Shown: one piece after another, positions 44,368 to 54,406 of the stretch
Layout: each line of letters starts with the position of its first letter
How positions within the stretch are numbered: the stretch's first letter is position 1
Source: Nitrospirota bacterium
GTDB taxonomy: Bacteria; Nitrospirota; Leptospirillia; Leptospirillales; Leptospirillaceae
Reading direction: 5' to 3'
Length of the DNA: 64,000 bases
Assembly: GCA_021806225.1 (NCBI GenBank)
Contig: JAJZXW010000021.1
Location: 1-64,000, forward strand
Notes under the pieces: generated by a model
Databases searched by the model: none
What the model was told of the DNA's origin: nothing
Seen by the model: only the letters and a program-made list of their open reading frames with translations
Program-made: the position numbers and the translations under genes

Positions 44368-45762
44368 TCAGGATTGTGGAGATGTGGCCAGAATTTTTCG
44401 CGCGACGTCGATTCCCGATGTGAAGCTTTGGGAGACGGAGACTCCGGACAAATAGGATCCTGCCAGATGAATGCCCTCAGGAAGGGTTTCCTTGAGCCTT
44501 TCGATGCGATTCCGATGGCCCAGTGTGTATTGGGGGATGGCTCCCTCCCACCGCTGAATGCGAAGAAAATCCGGCCGCCCCTTCGATCCCAAAATCGTCT
44601 CCACTTCTTTTTCGACAATTTCGATCAGGTCTTCATCAAAGGCGAAGGCCAGTTTCGGATTTGGCATCCCCCCTACGAATACCGTCAGAAGAACCTGACC
44701 TTCCGGCGCCCTTCCGGGAAAGAGCGAGGAAGAAAAAAGAATGCCCAGGATCTTTCTTCTTTCCTTCGTCGGGACAAGCAATCCGAACCCGTCCAGAGGA
44801 TGGGAGATGCTTTTCCGGGAAAATCCCATGGAGACCACTGCGATCGGGGCATAGGGGATTTCAGACAATGGTCCGCCGGATTCGGGGCTGATCTCCTGCA
44901 GAAGCTCCGAGGCCTGGTTTGCGCTTCCCGCAAGAACGACATGGCGCGAATGGAGGTAGTATGTTTCTTCGTCAAAGAGAAGCGCTGTCCTGAATCCGTT
45001 CGAGTTGCGGGTGCATCCGATGACTTCGGCATTGGTTCCCGCATCGGTGCCGAGAAATTCAGCGAGGGCTTTTGGAAGGCAGCCCATCCCTTCGGTAAAG
45101 GAAAAAATGGATCGGGTCAAGGGGGAGGAGGGGGGCTTCGGCCCCCACTGCATTGCCAGGGCTCCACGGATGATCGATCCGTAGCGATCTTCCAGGGCGG
45201 TCAGTCGTGGAAAGGTATCTCCCATGGACAGAATCTCTGGGCTGGACGCATAGACCCCCTTCACGAACGGGTCGATGATCCAATCGAGAAACTCAGATCC
45301 GAAGCGCCGGGACACAAATTGGGCGACGGTCTCTTCTGTGGGGTCTTCGAGTTCGTCAGGCTCATAGGGCGGGATGAAAGGCTCCTTGAACACCCTGAGT
45401 TTTCCGCCCAGTGACAGGGCTGGGGTCGTGACCCCTTCCAGAATCGATGTCGGCAGCGGGATGGGCTTCCCTCTCTTGAGAATGAACCGTCTCTTTCCGG
45501 TCAGACCCGCCTGCACGACCTTTTTTTCAAGTCCGAGTTTTTCGATGTAGCCGAGCAGTGGATCCTCGGGGCGCATAAAAAGGCTGTTGGGACCCGTCTC
45601 GATGAGATAGCCGCTTTCCGAAAGGGTCCGGATGACCCCACCGAGGTGGTCGTTCCTTTCGACGAGGCGGACGGATCGGCCGCGTTCTTTGAGATGGACC
45701 GCGCAGGCCAGTCCCGCGATTCCCCCTCCTACGATAAGAGTTTCTATATCGTTTTGCGACAC
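44368..45762 (-). CDS. hemY: Protoporphyrinogen oxidase, HemY type
   Basis: 464 residues. The FAD motif is TLIVGGGIAGLACAVHL, followed by VERNDHLGGVIRT and the IETGPNSLFM segment typical of HemY/HemG-type oxidases. The C-terminal GIHLAGSYLSGVSVSQSF is the second FAD-contacting region. It oxidises protoporphyrinogen (or coproporphyrinogen III in the CgoX variant) in haem synthesis; the two cannot be separated here. ATG 45762. Confidence 0.9.
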   Translation of the reverse strand: MSQNDIETLIVGGGIAGLACAVHLKERGRSVRLVERNDHLGGVIRTLSESGYLIETGPNSLFMRPEDPLLGYIEKLGLEKKVVQAGLTGKRRFILKRGKPIPLPTSILEGVTTPALSLGGKLRVFKEPFIPPYEPDELEDPTEETVAQFVSRRFGSEFLDWIIDPFVKGVYASSPEILSMGDTFPRLTALEDRYGSIIRGALAMQWGPKPPSSPLTRSIFSFTEGMGCLPKALAEFLGTDAGTNAEVIGCTRNSNGFRTALLFDEETYYLHSRHVVLAGSANQASELLQEISPESGGPLSEIPYAPIAVVSMGFSRKSISHPLDGFGLLVPTKERRKILGILFSSSLFPGRAPEGQVLLTVFVGGMPNPKLAFAFDEDLIEIVEKEVETILGSKGRPDFLRIQRWEGAIPQYTLGHRNRIERLKETLPEGIHLAGSYLSGVSVSQSFTSGIDVARKILATSPQS

Positions 45763-46086
45763 TCTTTTCTCCGTCCGGATCTTGCGGTGATTATCATGGA
45801 TAATTGTTCGGGCGGGATAACTTTATCCACTTGGAGGCGAGAGGTCAATATTGTGCGTGGCTCGCAAGGACGATATTGTCTCGCCGTCCATGCCCCTCCG
45901 CCTTGATAGCCCCGTTTTGCGCGCTCTCCTCTTGGGCAACCCAGGAGGTCTGGCTCTCCACTCTTTTTTTGGGAACGACAATCCATTACAATAAAAAGAA
46001 TGTGAATCGGACAGGTCGCATTCTGTCGCGCCGGGTTCGGTGGATGGTTTTATCCTTAATAATTTTTCAGGAAGGAAAAATTGCTG
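45763..46086. other. Divergent intergenic region between hemY and tig
   Basis: About 320 bases without a supported gene. It must carry promoters for hemY (minus) and tig (plus). A TACAAT box (45986-45991 approximately) preceded by AATCCAT resembles the -10 of the murC promoter. An AATATTG repeat occurs twice around 45850-45880. Nothing else is clear. Confidence 0.4.
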
Positions 46087-47487
46087 ATGGATGTCCAGAT
46101 AGAGCCCCTTGAGGGGGCGCAGCGCAAATTTCGGGTCGTCTTCTCCGACGAGGACGTGAGGGCGAAGGTGGATAAGGAAATTCGCTCCACTGTCAAGACG
46201 TTGAAAGTTCCTGGCTACAGGGTTGGTCATGTCCCTGTGTCCTATGTTCGATCCCGCCCCCCCTTTCTGGCGTCGATCCATGAATCGGTCACGGATTCCT
46301 TGCGTCAGGCCGCGATTGATGCCTTGGTTAACCAGGAGTCGGGAACCGTTGTCTTCCTTGATCCGGAACCTTTCTCCGTTTCCGGTGAGCATGAAAAGGC
46401 CGGAATCACCGTTTCCGGAACCCTTGAGTGCTTCGCTCTCCCGGATGAGTTTGTGTGCGAAGGAATCTCCCTGTCTCCCGAATCGGCTCCGACAGTGATC
46501 CAGTCGGAGATTCAGGAGGAAACAGCGTCCTTGTCGAAACGTGCGGGGACTCAGTTTCGGAAAGACCTTCCCGAGGATGCCCCGATCGAAGAGGGGGATC
46601 TGGTTTCTTTTTCTTTTTCCTTCACCCATCCCGACACGGGGCTTCCTTACGAGAACAGGCAGACAATCAATGTGGGGGATCCCTCCCACCCGGAGGCACT
46701 GACCCGATCCCTGATCGGACGCAAGGTCGGGGAAGCCTTCTCGGAGCGGCTTCCGTTCAATATTCCAGGCGCGAAAAAAAGTGAGAAGGCTCGGGTGGAA
46801 ACCCTTGATGCCCAGATAAAGATCGAGAGCCTTAAGCGGATTGAGCCCGCCACCCCTGAGGAGCTTTTGAAGGCCTTGACCGCTGGTCAGGAGAGTCAGT
46901 CCTCTTCGGAATCACTCGAGGGACTGGTCGAAAGAAGAATTCTCGAGCGTAAGGTTTCGGAAGTGCTGACCAGGAAGCTTGAGGAGCTGGTGCTTGAGGT
47001 CCTGTCGCGAAACGCGATCGCCGTTCCGGAGCGCAGGATCGATCTTGAGGTTGAACGAATGGTCTCTGCTGGAATGGCCGCGAACGATGTCGACAGGGAG
47101 CAGGTCCGCCGGGATACCCTCTGGTGGTTCATTCTCGACGCCCTTTCAAAGAAACTGAATGTTCAGCCGGCCATGGGACGCGTTGAGCAGGAATATCTGG
47201 CTCTCGTACGCCAGAGCGGAAACCCAGGGAATGACGAGGTCAGGCGCAGGGAATTTGTCGAGCAGGCATTTCTCTCCGCCCGCCGAAGACTGACGGAGGA
47301 AAATGTTCTCAAAAAGTCGACATTTTCCGGATGGGAGGATTTTTTTGGTTCAGAGGGACTTCTCGCGAAGCTCGGATGGAATGATTTCGGAGTTCTTCCT
47401 GACCCCCATGACCACGCGTCCCATGCGAATCACGACCACAAAGGGCATGACCATCACCACGATCACGATCATGACCACGACCATTGA
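46087..47487 (+). CDS. tig: Trigger factor with histidine-rich C-terminal tail
   Basis: About 466 residues. An N-terminal ribosome-binding domain (VQIEPLEGAQRKFRVVFSDE; KVPGYRVGHVP instead of the usual GFRxGKxP), a central FKBP-type PPIase domain (IEEGDLVSFSFSF, about 160-245), and a helical chaperone C-terminal domain. The last 28 residues carry 13 His alternating with Asp, an extension not part of standard Tig. It folds nascent chains at the ribosome. ATG 46087 and TTG 46081 are both possible. It precedes clpP and clpX in the usual order. Confidence 0.92.
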   Translation: MDVQIEPLEGAQRKFRVVFSDEDVRAKVDKEIRSTVKTLKVPGYRVGHVPVSYVRSRPPFLASIHESVTDSLRQAAIDALVNQESGTVVFLDPEPFSVSGEHEKAGITVSGTLECFALPDEFVCEGISLSPESAPTVIQSEIQEETASLSKRAGTQFRKDLPEDAPIEEGDLVSFSFSFTHPDTGLPYENRQTINVGDPSHPEALTRSLIGRKVGEAFSERLPFNIPGAKKSEKARVETLDAQIKIESLKRIEPATPEELLKALTAGQESQSSSESLEGLVERRILERKVSEVLTRKLEELVLEVLSRNAIAVPERRIDLEVERMVSAGMAANDVDREQVRRDTLWWFILDALSKKLNVQPAMGRVEQEYLALVRQSGNPGNDEVRRREFVEQAFLSARRRLTEENVLKKSTFSGWEDFFGSEGLLAKLGWNDFGVLPDPHDHASHANHDHKGHDHHHDHDHDHDH

Positions 47488-47553
47488 ACGTAAGATGGCC
47501 ATGAATGGATAAGAATCCCGATTCCAGACCTACAAAAAAAAGGAATGACGCTC

Positions 47554-48159
47554 ATGCTGATACCGATGGTTGTCGAACAGACGAACAGGGGAGAGAGAGC
47601 CTACGATATCTACTCCCGGCTTCTCAAGGACAGGATCATCATTCTCGGGACGGCCATCGATGATAATGTGGCCAATCTGGTAATTGCGCAGATGCTATTT
47701 CTCGAATCGGAAGATTCTTCTAAAGATATCAATCTCTACATCAATTCTCCGGGTGGAATCGTTACGGCCGGTCTTGCGATCTATGATACGATTAAATTCA
47801 TCAAGCCGGATGTGTCGACCATCTGCATCGGTCAGGCTGCCAGCATGGGGGCCTTCCTCCTTTCGGCCGGGACGAAGGGAAAAAGATTTGCCCTCCCCAA
47901 TGCACGGATCATGATCCATCAACCGATGGGGGGATTCCAGGGCCAGGCCACCGATATCGAGATTCATGCACGTGAAATTCTGAAGCTCAAGGCGGATCTC
48001 AACAGGATGCTCGCCGAACATTGTGGCCAGCCCATCGAGAAGATCGCCGTAGATACGGACCGTGATTACTTCATGTCTTCCCAGGAAGGTAAGGACTACG
48101 GTCTGATCGATTCCGTCATCTCCACCCATCGTCCGGACCAGAAGACAGGGTCAGTCTAA
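47554..48159 (+). CDS. clpP: ATP-dependent Clp protease proteolytic subunit
   Basis: 201 residues. The catalytic triad is Ser in [11 protein letters not shown], His in [11 protein letters not shown] and Asp in DTDRDYFMS. It is the proteolytic chamber that works with ClpX. ATG 47554 has AAAGGA about 10 bases upstream; the ATG at 47545 is almost on top of that SD. Confidence 0.97.
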   Translation: MLIPMVVEQTNRGERAYDIYSRLLKDRIIILGTAIDDNVANLVIAQMLFLESEDSSKDINLYINSPGGIVTAGLAIYDTIKFIKPDVSTICIGQAASMGAFLLSAGTKGKRFALPNARIMIHQPMGGFQGQATDIEIHAREILKLKADLNRMLAEHCGQPIEKIAVDTDRDYFMSSQEGKDYGLIDSVISTHRPDQKTGSV

Positions 48160-48187
48160 TCGGGAATCTTATGTCAGTGAGGATGCT

Positions 48188-49495
48188 ATGGCAGGCAAGG
48201 ATCGCAAGGATAAAAACAATGTCGGTGATGGCGGAGTCGCATGCTCCTTCTGCGGAAAGAGCCGAGAGGATGTGCGACGCCTGATTTCCGGGCCGGGTGT
48301 CTATATCTGCGATGAGTGCATCGAGCAGTGTTCGGCGATCATTTCGGAGTCCTGGGAGGAAGAACAGGAAAAATCATCCGCCCCCAATCTCATGAAGCCA
48401 GCCGAAATCAAGAAGGCCCTCGATCAGTACATCATCGGTCAAAGCAGGGCCAAGAAAATCCTCTCGGTCGCTGTCTACAACCATTACAAGAGGGCCCGGG
48501 CCAACAAAATCGCTGAAGATGTCGAGCTTCAGAAGGGAAACATCATCATGCTGGGACCGACGGGGACCGGGAAGACCCTTCTCGCCCAGACCCTGGCCCG
48601 CATTCTCGATGTGCCGTTCGCGATCGCCGACGCCACAACCCTGACAGAAGCGGGATATGTTGGAGAGGATGTCGAGAATATCATCCTGAAGCTTCTCCAG
48701 TCGGCCGACTACGATGTGGAGAAGGCTGAATGGGGAATCATCTATATCGACGAGATCGACAAGATAAGTCGCAAATCCGAGAATCCGTCCATTACAAGGG
48801 ATGTCTCGGGGGAAGGGGTGCAGCAGGCGCTTCTCAAGCTTGTGGAGGGAACGGTGGCGAATGTTCCTCCCCAGGGGGGGCGTAAGCACCCTCACCAGGA
48901 ATTCATTCAGGTCGATACGACGAATATACTCTTTATCTGCGGGGGAGCTTTCGTCGGGCTCGATTCGATCATTTCCCAGCGCCTCGCGAGAAAAACCATG
49001 GGGTTCGGGGCCGAAACATCTCCCTCTCAGGATCGGACACTCTCAGGAAAGCTGTTGATGGAGGCTCGTCCTGACGACCTTCTGAAATATGGGATCATTC
49101 CTGAGTTCATCGGTCGTTTTCCGGTGATGGCGATCCTGGAAGACCTCGACGAATCTGCCTTTCTTCAGATCCTGACCGAACCAAAGAACGCCCTCGTGAA
49201 ACAGTTTGAAAAACTGTTTGCCATCGAAAAAGTCAAGCTGCGATTCACGGAGGGAGCCCTCAAGGCTGTCGCACACAAGGCCTTTACCCAGAAAACGGGG
49301 GCCAGGGGCCTTCGCGCGATCCTCGAAGAGGTCATGCTCGATCTGATGTACGAGATTCCCTCTCTTCAGAACCTTTCGGAAGTCATCATCTCGGAGGCCA
49401 CGATCAACGAGCGCGAGGCCCCGACCCTCATCTGGGGAGACAAGAAAAAGGATGTGGCCGGACCGGAGGACAATCGCGGATCCCTTTCCGCCTGA
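48188..49495 (+). CDS. clpX: ClpX ATPase unfoldase
   Basis: 435 residues. The N-terminal zinc finger is [11 protein letters not shown] with CDECIEQC. Walker A is [12 protein letters not shown], Walker B is [10 protein letters not shown], and GGAFVGLD and pore residues follow in order. It unfolds substrates for ClpP. It starts 28 bases after clpP, in the usual tig-clpP-clpX order. lon is not in the window. Confidence 0.97.
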   Translation: MAGKDRKDKNNVGDGGVACSFCGKSREDVRRLISGPGVYICDECIEQCSAIISESWEEEQEKSSAPNLMKPAEIKKALDQYIIGQSRAKKILSVAVYNHYKRARANKIAEDVELQKGNIIMLGPTGTGKTLLAQTLARILDVPFAIADATTLTEAGYVGEDVENIILKLLQSADYDVEKAEWGIIYIDEIDKISRKSENPSITRDVSGEGVQQALLKLVEGTVANVPPQGGRKHPHQEFIQVDTTNILFICGGAFVGLDSIISQRLARKTMGFGAETSPSQDRTLSGKLLMEARPDDLLKYGIIPEFIGRFPVMAILEDLDESAFLQILTEPKNALVKQFEKLFAIEKVKLRFTEGALKAVAHKAFTQKTGARGLRAILEEVMLDLMYEIPSLQNLSEVIISEATINEREAPTLIWGDKKKDVAGPEDNRGSLSA

Positions 49496-49513
49496 TCGAG
49501 GCCTCGGGAAAAG

Positions 49514-50137
49514 TCAAGGCTTTGATTCGCTACTCGGGGCATGAGAGGAAGGGCGCGTGAGGGTAAACCGGATATCTGAAAAAGGCTGAGCATTCAGGTT
49601 CATGTGGGCAAGTTTGACCACAAAGGAATTCGGGCTCTGCACGAACCTTGGAAACAAAAGGATTCCCTTGCGTTCATATCCCGGAAAAAGCCTGGCCGGG
49701 GGAATGTAGGTCATCCGGATCAGTTTGCGGGCTATCCGGATCGGCTTGGCCGATCCCAGGAATCCATTTGAAACACCATCCTGGGCCTCGTCCACGCTGA
49801 GGGCTCTTTCGACCTGTTTCGGCCCCCTTTCAAGAAAAAAGTTCATCGGATCAAAGTCAAGATATCCTGACCCGTTGTTTTTGATGGTGACAAGAAAAGC
49901 GTTGAACTCCGCATTCAGAAGCGAGTTGTAATACGGGGATTCCTTCGGAATGTAGGAAAGGGTGAAGGTGATGCCGTCGATGGTTTGCGCCGGGGGGATG
50001 ACGGCATAGTTGGTGTCGACGAGGTGGAACCCCTTGAGATAGAAAAGGCTGGTGGCAATTCTGTTTCCGATGGATACAAAAATGATGACAAGGATCGCAA
50101 CGATCAGGACGAGGGTATAATTGATCTTGGGCTTCAA
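49514..50137 (-). CDS. Membrane-anchored protein of unknown function
   Basis: 207 residues. One N-terminal membrane segment (YTLVLIVAILVIIFVSIG, about 7-24) precedes an immunoglobulin-like external domain with FNAFLVTIKNNGSGYLDFDP, a pattern seen in DUF4352-type proteins. No firm family. It converges on clpX (18 bases) and diverges from the lipoprotein gene at 50165. Confidence 0.6.
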   Translation of the reverse strand: MKPKINYTLVLIVAILVIIFVSIGNRIATSLFYLKGFHLVDTNYAVIPPAQTIDGITFTLSYIPKESPYYNSLLNAEFNAFLVTIKNNGSGYLDFDPMNFFLERGPKQVERALSVDEAQDGVSNGFLGSAKPIRIARKLIRMTYIPPARLFPGYERKGILLFPRFVQSPNSFVVKLAHMNLNAQPFSDIRFTLTRPSSHAPSSESKP

Positions 50138-50164
50138 CAGACCAATCCTTTCTTTTAGATTAAC

Positions 50165-51526
50165 GTGAACAATTTCATCAGGCGACGGGGTTCAGGACCC
50201 CTGATTTTGATCGTCCTCGTTTCGCTTTCCATCCTGTCCGGATGTGCCCAATCCGGTGGCCCTCATCAATTCCGCTCCCAGCAGGGACTTCTCGCACCAT
50301 TGGAAGACCCAGACGCTCTCGTTTCCGATCCTGCATCTCTCTCCCTCTATCTCGGGGACCTTTTTAATTCTAAGGGAGAGGCGGGGACAGTCCTTTTCGG
50401 CCACCGGCTTGCTGCGAAGCTCCGTGGTGTGGAAGGAGAACAGGTTGCAGCAGTCTGCCGATCCATTCCCTGCTATGCAGATGCAGCCCGCAAGCTTCAT
50501 TATAAATTTATCCTTGCCGCCACAATTCGCAAGGATGATACGAAGGGTCGCTCCGAGGGAGTTCTGACCCTCACCCGATGGTCTGTCGATCCGTTATTTC
50601 CGGAGATGACTGTTCCCGTTTCCTTTTCCATGAAAGGACCAGGTCCTTTCATGGAAAAACTTGTCGAACGGGGGGTCTCCCGGATGATGCGCCGGGTCGA
50701 GGCCATTTCCAGCCGAAAGAGTCTTGTGGGTCCCAAAGGAGCCGCGAAAGAAATACGGACGCTTGTGGACGAAGGAAAAATAGACCTCGCCCTCCGTCGC
50801 GGGGAGACCATTTTCAAAAACGGGTCGGGCTCTCCCCGTTCTTCTGCATTCTATTCGACATTGTACCGTCTCGAAATGAGCGCTGGCAAACCTGAAATGG
50901 CCAGCAGTGTGGGAATAGAGGCGATCCGGATACGACGGGCCTCGTCTGAACTGTTGCTGGAAATGGCCAGAAATGCGAGAGATGCAGGAGATATGAACAA
51001 GGAAAGGAATCTCTTGTACGAAGGGCTCTCCCAATACCCGGAGGACCATTTTTTCTGGAGAGAACTCGTAGATGATTACATCGACAAGGATGAATTCTTG
51101 CAGGCCCTGAAAATCATAAATATTTTCAGCAAAAGGAATCATGCCTCTCTGCAGCACCCTTTTTTTCGCGGAGAGGTCTATGCTTGCCTAGCGGGTCTGG
51201 GCCGTGGTGACGAAGCCGACATCTGGTACCGACGCTTTATCTGGAAACACAAAATCGGAGAAGCCATACCAAAGCCTTACCTGGCCCATGCCATGGTCAT
51301 GCGAGAATTGCAAAAGGGTAAATGGAAAAAGGCAGAAAAGAAGGCCCGGGATTTTATTGCAATGGGGGTCCGTTCCAGGAAGCTGTATACGGACTGGATA
51401 ACGGCGATGGGCGCCGACAACAATCCCATCGGGGAAGCCCATGCGGCCAGACTTGCCATTTCGGCGGGGTTCAGCTCCCGCTGGATCCGCGATCAGCTTG
51501 CCTATCTCGAGCAAAAGGGGTACTGA
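50165..51526 (+). CDS. Lipoprotein with TPR-like repeats
   Basis: 453 residues from GTG 50165. The signal peptide (PLILIVLVSLSILSGC) ends in a lipobox, Cys about 28. The N-terminal half includes VERGVSRMMRRVEAISS. The C-terminal half (about 200-450) is helical with TPR-like spacing (EMARNARDAGDMNKERNLLYEGL; GRGDEADIWYRRF). Function unknown; probably a scaffold at an envelope membrane. It contains a 35-bp DNA palindrome at 50624-50658. Confidence 0.7.
   Translation: MNNFIRRRGSGPLILIVLVSLSILSGCAQSGGPHQFRSQQGLLAPLEDPDALVSDPASLSLYLGDLFNSKGEAGTVLFGHRLAAKLRGVEGEQVAAVCRSIPCYADAARKLHYKFILAATIRKDDTKGRSEGVLTLTRWSVDPLFPEMTVPVSFSMKGPGPFMEKLVERGVSRMMRRVEAISSRKSLVGPKGAAKEIRTLVDEGKIDLALRRGETIFKNGSGSPRSSAFYSTLYRLEMSAGKPEMASSVGIEAIRIRRASSELLLEMARNARDAGDMNKERNLLYEGLSQYPEDHFFWRELVDDYIDKDEFLQALKIINIFSKRNHASLQHPFFRGEVYACLAGLGRGDEADIWYRRFIWKHKIGEAIPKPYLAHAMVMRELQKGKWKKAEKKARDFIAMGVRSRKLYTDWITAMGADNNPIGEAHAARLAISAGFSSRWIRDQLAYLEQKGY
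50624..50658. repeat. Perfect 35-bp palindrome inside the lipoprotein gene
   Basis: Two 17-bp arms (50624-50640 and 50642-50658) are exact reverse complements around a single A at 50641. It encodes FSMKGPGPFMEK in frame, and the opposite strand would encode nearly the same peptide. Confidence 0.9.
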
Positions 51527-51532
51527 TATCCA

Positions 51533-52087
51533 TTGACGATTCCGAATATCCTTTCTGTTTTGCGGATACTCCTGGCTCCCGTCTTTTTTGGACTAGTCGC
51601 CTACAAAAATATGACGTGGGCCTTCTGGGTTTTTTTTGTGGGTGGATTGACGGACAGTCTGGACGGACTTCTGGCCCGTCTGCTGAATCAAAGATCCACA
51701 CTAGGAAAAACTCTGGACCCTGTGGCAGACAAGGTCTTTCTCTCCTCCGCGGCACTCTCCCTCGGATGGTACGGCATCATACCGCGCTGGGTCGTCATTG
51801 TTTTTGTGACCAGGGATGTTCTTCTGGTATCTGGCGTTGTTCTTTTGAAACTCGTCGACAGTCCGATTCCCGTGGAGCCCCATGCCCTTGGAAAGACAAC
51901 GACGGGATTCCAGATTTTTTACCTCGGGTTTGTTGTCATGAACATTTCAGGTGTTCACTTCAGTGCATTCATTCCTGCCTTGCAGGTGGGATCTGTGGCC
52001 TTTTCATTCCTGTCTGGGGGATATTACATTTTTCGCGGACTCTCCTGGGTCCAGAAGGAAAAAAATGGAAGCAATCGAAGTACATGA
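51533..52087 (+). CDS. pgsA: CDP-alcohol phosphatidyltransferase (PgsA-like)
   Basis: 184 residues from TTG 51533. The CDP-alcohol motif DG(x2)AR(x8)G(x3)D(x3)D is seen as DGLLARLLNQRSTLGKTLD and PVAD. Four or five membrane segments. It likely makes phosphatidylglycerol phosphate. Other members of the family (cardiolipin synthase-like, PssA) are possible; size and N-terminus (MTIPNILSVLRILLAP) favour PgsA. The end overlaps the DUF512 gene by 23 bases. Confidence 0.85.
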   Translation: MTIPNILSVLRILLAPVFFGLVAYKNMTWAFWVFFVGGLTDSLDGLLARLLNQRSTLGKTLDPVADKVFLSSAALSLGWYGIIPRWVVIVFVTRDVLLVSGVVLLKLVDSPIPVEPHALGKTTTGFQIFYLGFVVMNISGVHFSAFIPALQVGSVAFSFLSGGYYIFRGLSWVQKEKNGSNRST

Positions 52088-53447
52088 TCCTTCGGCCGGA
52101 GAAAAAAACGCTCCCGGTCTACTGGTCAAGGAAGTCATTCCGGACAGTCCTGCTTCGGATGCAGGGATTGTTCCGGGAGACCGGTTGATAGCCATCAATG
52201 GGTTTGTTCTCCGGGATCTGATCGACCTTGAATTTTGCCAGTCCGACTCCGAGACTCTCGTCAAGTATAAAAACGGAGACGAAATCCTTTTCGTCGATAT
52301 CGAAAAGGATCCCGACATCTCTCTCGGAATCGTCGTCGATCCCCCTCCGATCCGCCGTTGCCCCAACGATTGCGAATTCTGTTTTGTAGACCAGATGCCG
52401 GATGGAGGACGCAAATCTCTGTACATTCGTGACGAGGATTATCGATACAGCTTCCTGTATGGAAACTTCATCACCCTTACGAATCTGACTGAAAAGGATT
52501 ATCAGAGAATACTGGAGCAAAAGCTCTCCCCTCTGTACATCTCCGTTCATGCTACCGCGCTTGATGTTCGGCGGAAAATCCTCAAGAACGAAAAGGCTCC
52601 GGATATCCTTCCGCTTCTGAAGAGGCTTGCGGAGGGAGGCATCACCCTTCATACGCAAATTGTCCTGACTCCGGGAGTCAATGACATGGAGATTCTGGAG
52701 AGGACCTGGCGCGATCTGCTTGAACTTTATCCGGGGGTCGGATCCCTGGCCGTCGTTCCGGTCGGCCTGACCGCGCACCGGAAGGGTTTGCCGGATCTCC
52801 CGCTGATAGGGAAGGAATATGCCGCAAAGATGTTGAGAAACCTCGCCGCCATGCAAAAGGTTTCACTTGAGAAAACGGGGGATCCTTTTGTCTTTCCGGC
52901 GGATGAGTGGTTCGTTCTTTCTGAAAAATCTTTTCCGTCGCTGACACGCTACGGATCACTCCCCCAGCTTGGAAACGGGGTTGGCCTAGTGCCCCTCTTT
53001 CAGCGCCAGTGGAAAAAAGGAATGCGGTCCGTAAGGAGATCTCTTCCCGCAAAGCTTGTCCTCGCGACGGGGTTGGCCTTCTCCCCCTATCTTCAGGAAT
53101 TGACAGATCTGTGGAGGCAGTCACATTTGGCGGAAAAGGATGATTTCATGGTTCTCCCGGTTTGCAACCGATATCTTGGTCTAACAGTGACGGTCGCTGG
53201 CCTCCTTTCATCTCGTGACATCATTGCCGCAGTCAAGGAAGCACGCTTGCCGGAGGGGGCCCTTCTTTGTATTCCGGACATCTGTCTCCGGGACGGCACG
53301 GAGATCCTGATCGATGACGGATCCCTGACGGAGATCGCCGCCGGCACCGGGGTTAAAACGGTTGCGGTTCCCTCTTCTGCCCGGGAATTCTGGCTCTGGA
53401 TGAATGATGTGTCTGATGCGGCCCCGCTCAGGGAGGTTTCGGCCTGA
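52065..53447 (+). CDS. PDZ-radical SAM-DUF512 protein
   Basis: 460 residues. An N-terminal PDZ-like domain (LLVKEVIPDSPASDAGIVPGD) precedes a radical-SAM-like domain with CPNDCEFCFVDQM (CxxxCxFC) and the DUF512 C-terminus (KLVLATGLAFSPYLQEL). Function is unknown for the family. ATG 52065 behind AGAAGGAAAAA overlaps pgsA. The stop overlaps ispE (TGATG). Confidence 0.87.
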   Translation: MEAIEVHDPSAGEKNAPGLLVKEVIPDSPASDAGIVPGDRLIAINGFVLRDLIDLEFCQSDSETLVKYKNGDEILFVDIEKDPDISLGIVVDPPPIRRCPNDCEFCFVDQMPDGGRKSLYIRDEDYRYSFLYGNFITLTNLTEKDYQRILEQKLSPLYISVHATALDVRRKILKNEKAPDILPLLKRLAEGGITLHTQIVLTPGVNDMEILERTWRDLLELYPGVGSLAVVPVGLTAHRKGLPDLPLIGKEYAAKMLRNLAAMQKVSLEKTGDPFVFPADEWFVLSEKSFPSLTRYGSLPQLGNGVGLVPLFQRQWKKGMRSVRRSLPAKLVLATGLAFSPYLQELTDLWRQSHLAEKDDFMVLPVCNRYLGLTVTVAGLLSSRDIIAAVKEARLPEGALLCIPDICLRDGTEILIDDGSLTEIAAGTGVKTVAVPSSAREFWLWMNDVSDAAPLREVSA

Positions 53448-54355
53448 TGGCGACAAACACCCTCTATCTGAGAACTCCTGCGAAGATCAATCTCTCTCTC
53501 GTGGTGCTGGGCAGGCGTGAAGACGGGTATCACGAACTCCTGACAGAGATGGTCATGATCGATCTGTTTGATGAGCTCCTTCTCGAAAAAGTCTCTGATC
53601 CAGGAATTCATATTCGGCTTTCCGGACGTCCGGTCGATGGCGATCCAGAGAAAAATCTCGTCGTCCGGGCCTTGACTCTTCTGGTAGAGAGCGCGAAGAA
53701 AAAAAGGATGCATCTTTCCGGAGGATTTGCTGCGGATCTCACCAAAAACATTCCTGTCGGCGCGGGTCTGGGGGGAGGCTCTTCAAATGCGGCGATCGCC
53801 CTGTGGGGCGGGAACCGGCTGATGGGACACCCGCTCTCTCTAGACGAGATGAGGGAAATTGGGCGTGGTCTGGGGGCGGACGTTCCTTTTTTCCTGGGAG
53901 GACCACGGGCGATGGGGGTGGGACGGGGAGATATCCTGGTACCCCTTCCGCCGCCACAGCCATTTGCCGTTCTCCTCTGGAACCCTGAAATTCCTTTGCC
54001 GACACCTTCTGTCTACCGCGCTCTCGACCCGGCCGATCTGGAGTACAAGGAGACAGTCGAATTGACAGAAAAAGAGCGTTCTAATAGAATTGGTAGTCTT
54101 TTGAAATCCGGTGATTTGGTTAACACTCTGGAGAAGGCGGCCATCGGCCTTTGTCCTCAAATTGCTGATGGAATAGATTTTCTGGAGAAATTCCGCCCCG
54201 GAAATGTTCGGATGACCGGATCCGGGCCGACTGTTTTTGCCCGGTTCGATTCACGAGAGAAGGCGCTCGGAGTCGCCCGGGAAATGGGCGGGACACTCGG
54301 AGGATGGACCGGCGTTTTCGAAGGACTTCTGTCTCCTCCCGTACCCGGAGTCTGA
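53447..54355 (+). CDS. ispE: 4-diphosphocytidyl-2-C-methyl-D-erythritol kinase
   Basis: 302 residues. The GHMP-kinase motifs are TPAKINLSLVVLGRREDGYHE, PVGAGLGGGSSNAAIALWG and VRMTGSGPTVFARF. It phosphorylates CDP-ME in the MEP isoprenoid pathway. Isoprenoids here also feed hopanoids (hpnH). It commonly lies before prs, as here. Confidence 0.94.
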   Translation: MATNTLYLRTPAKINLSLVVLGRREDGYHELLTEMVMIDLFDELLLEKVSDPGIHIRLSGRPVDGDPEKNLVVRALTLLVESAKKKRMHLSGGFAADLTKNIPVGAGLGGGSSNAAIALWGGNRLMGHPLSLDEMREIGRGLGADVPFFLGGPRAMGVGRGDILVPLPPPQPFAVLLWNPEIPLPTPSVYRALDPADLEYKETVELTEKERSNRIGSLLKSGDLVNTLEKAAIGLCPQIADGIDFLEKFRPGNVRMTGSGPTVFARFDSREKALGVAREMGGTLGGWTGVFEGLLSPPVPGV

Positions 54356-54406
54356 GTCTCCAGGAATGCTTGAGTTCATTTATTTCGTCATTTTTTTCGG
54401 ACTCCT

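Noticed and set aside
47401-47487. Short repeats in the tig 3' end considered as a CRISPR or tandem repeat array
   Set aside because: They are in-frame His/Asp codons without spacers of constant length.
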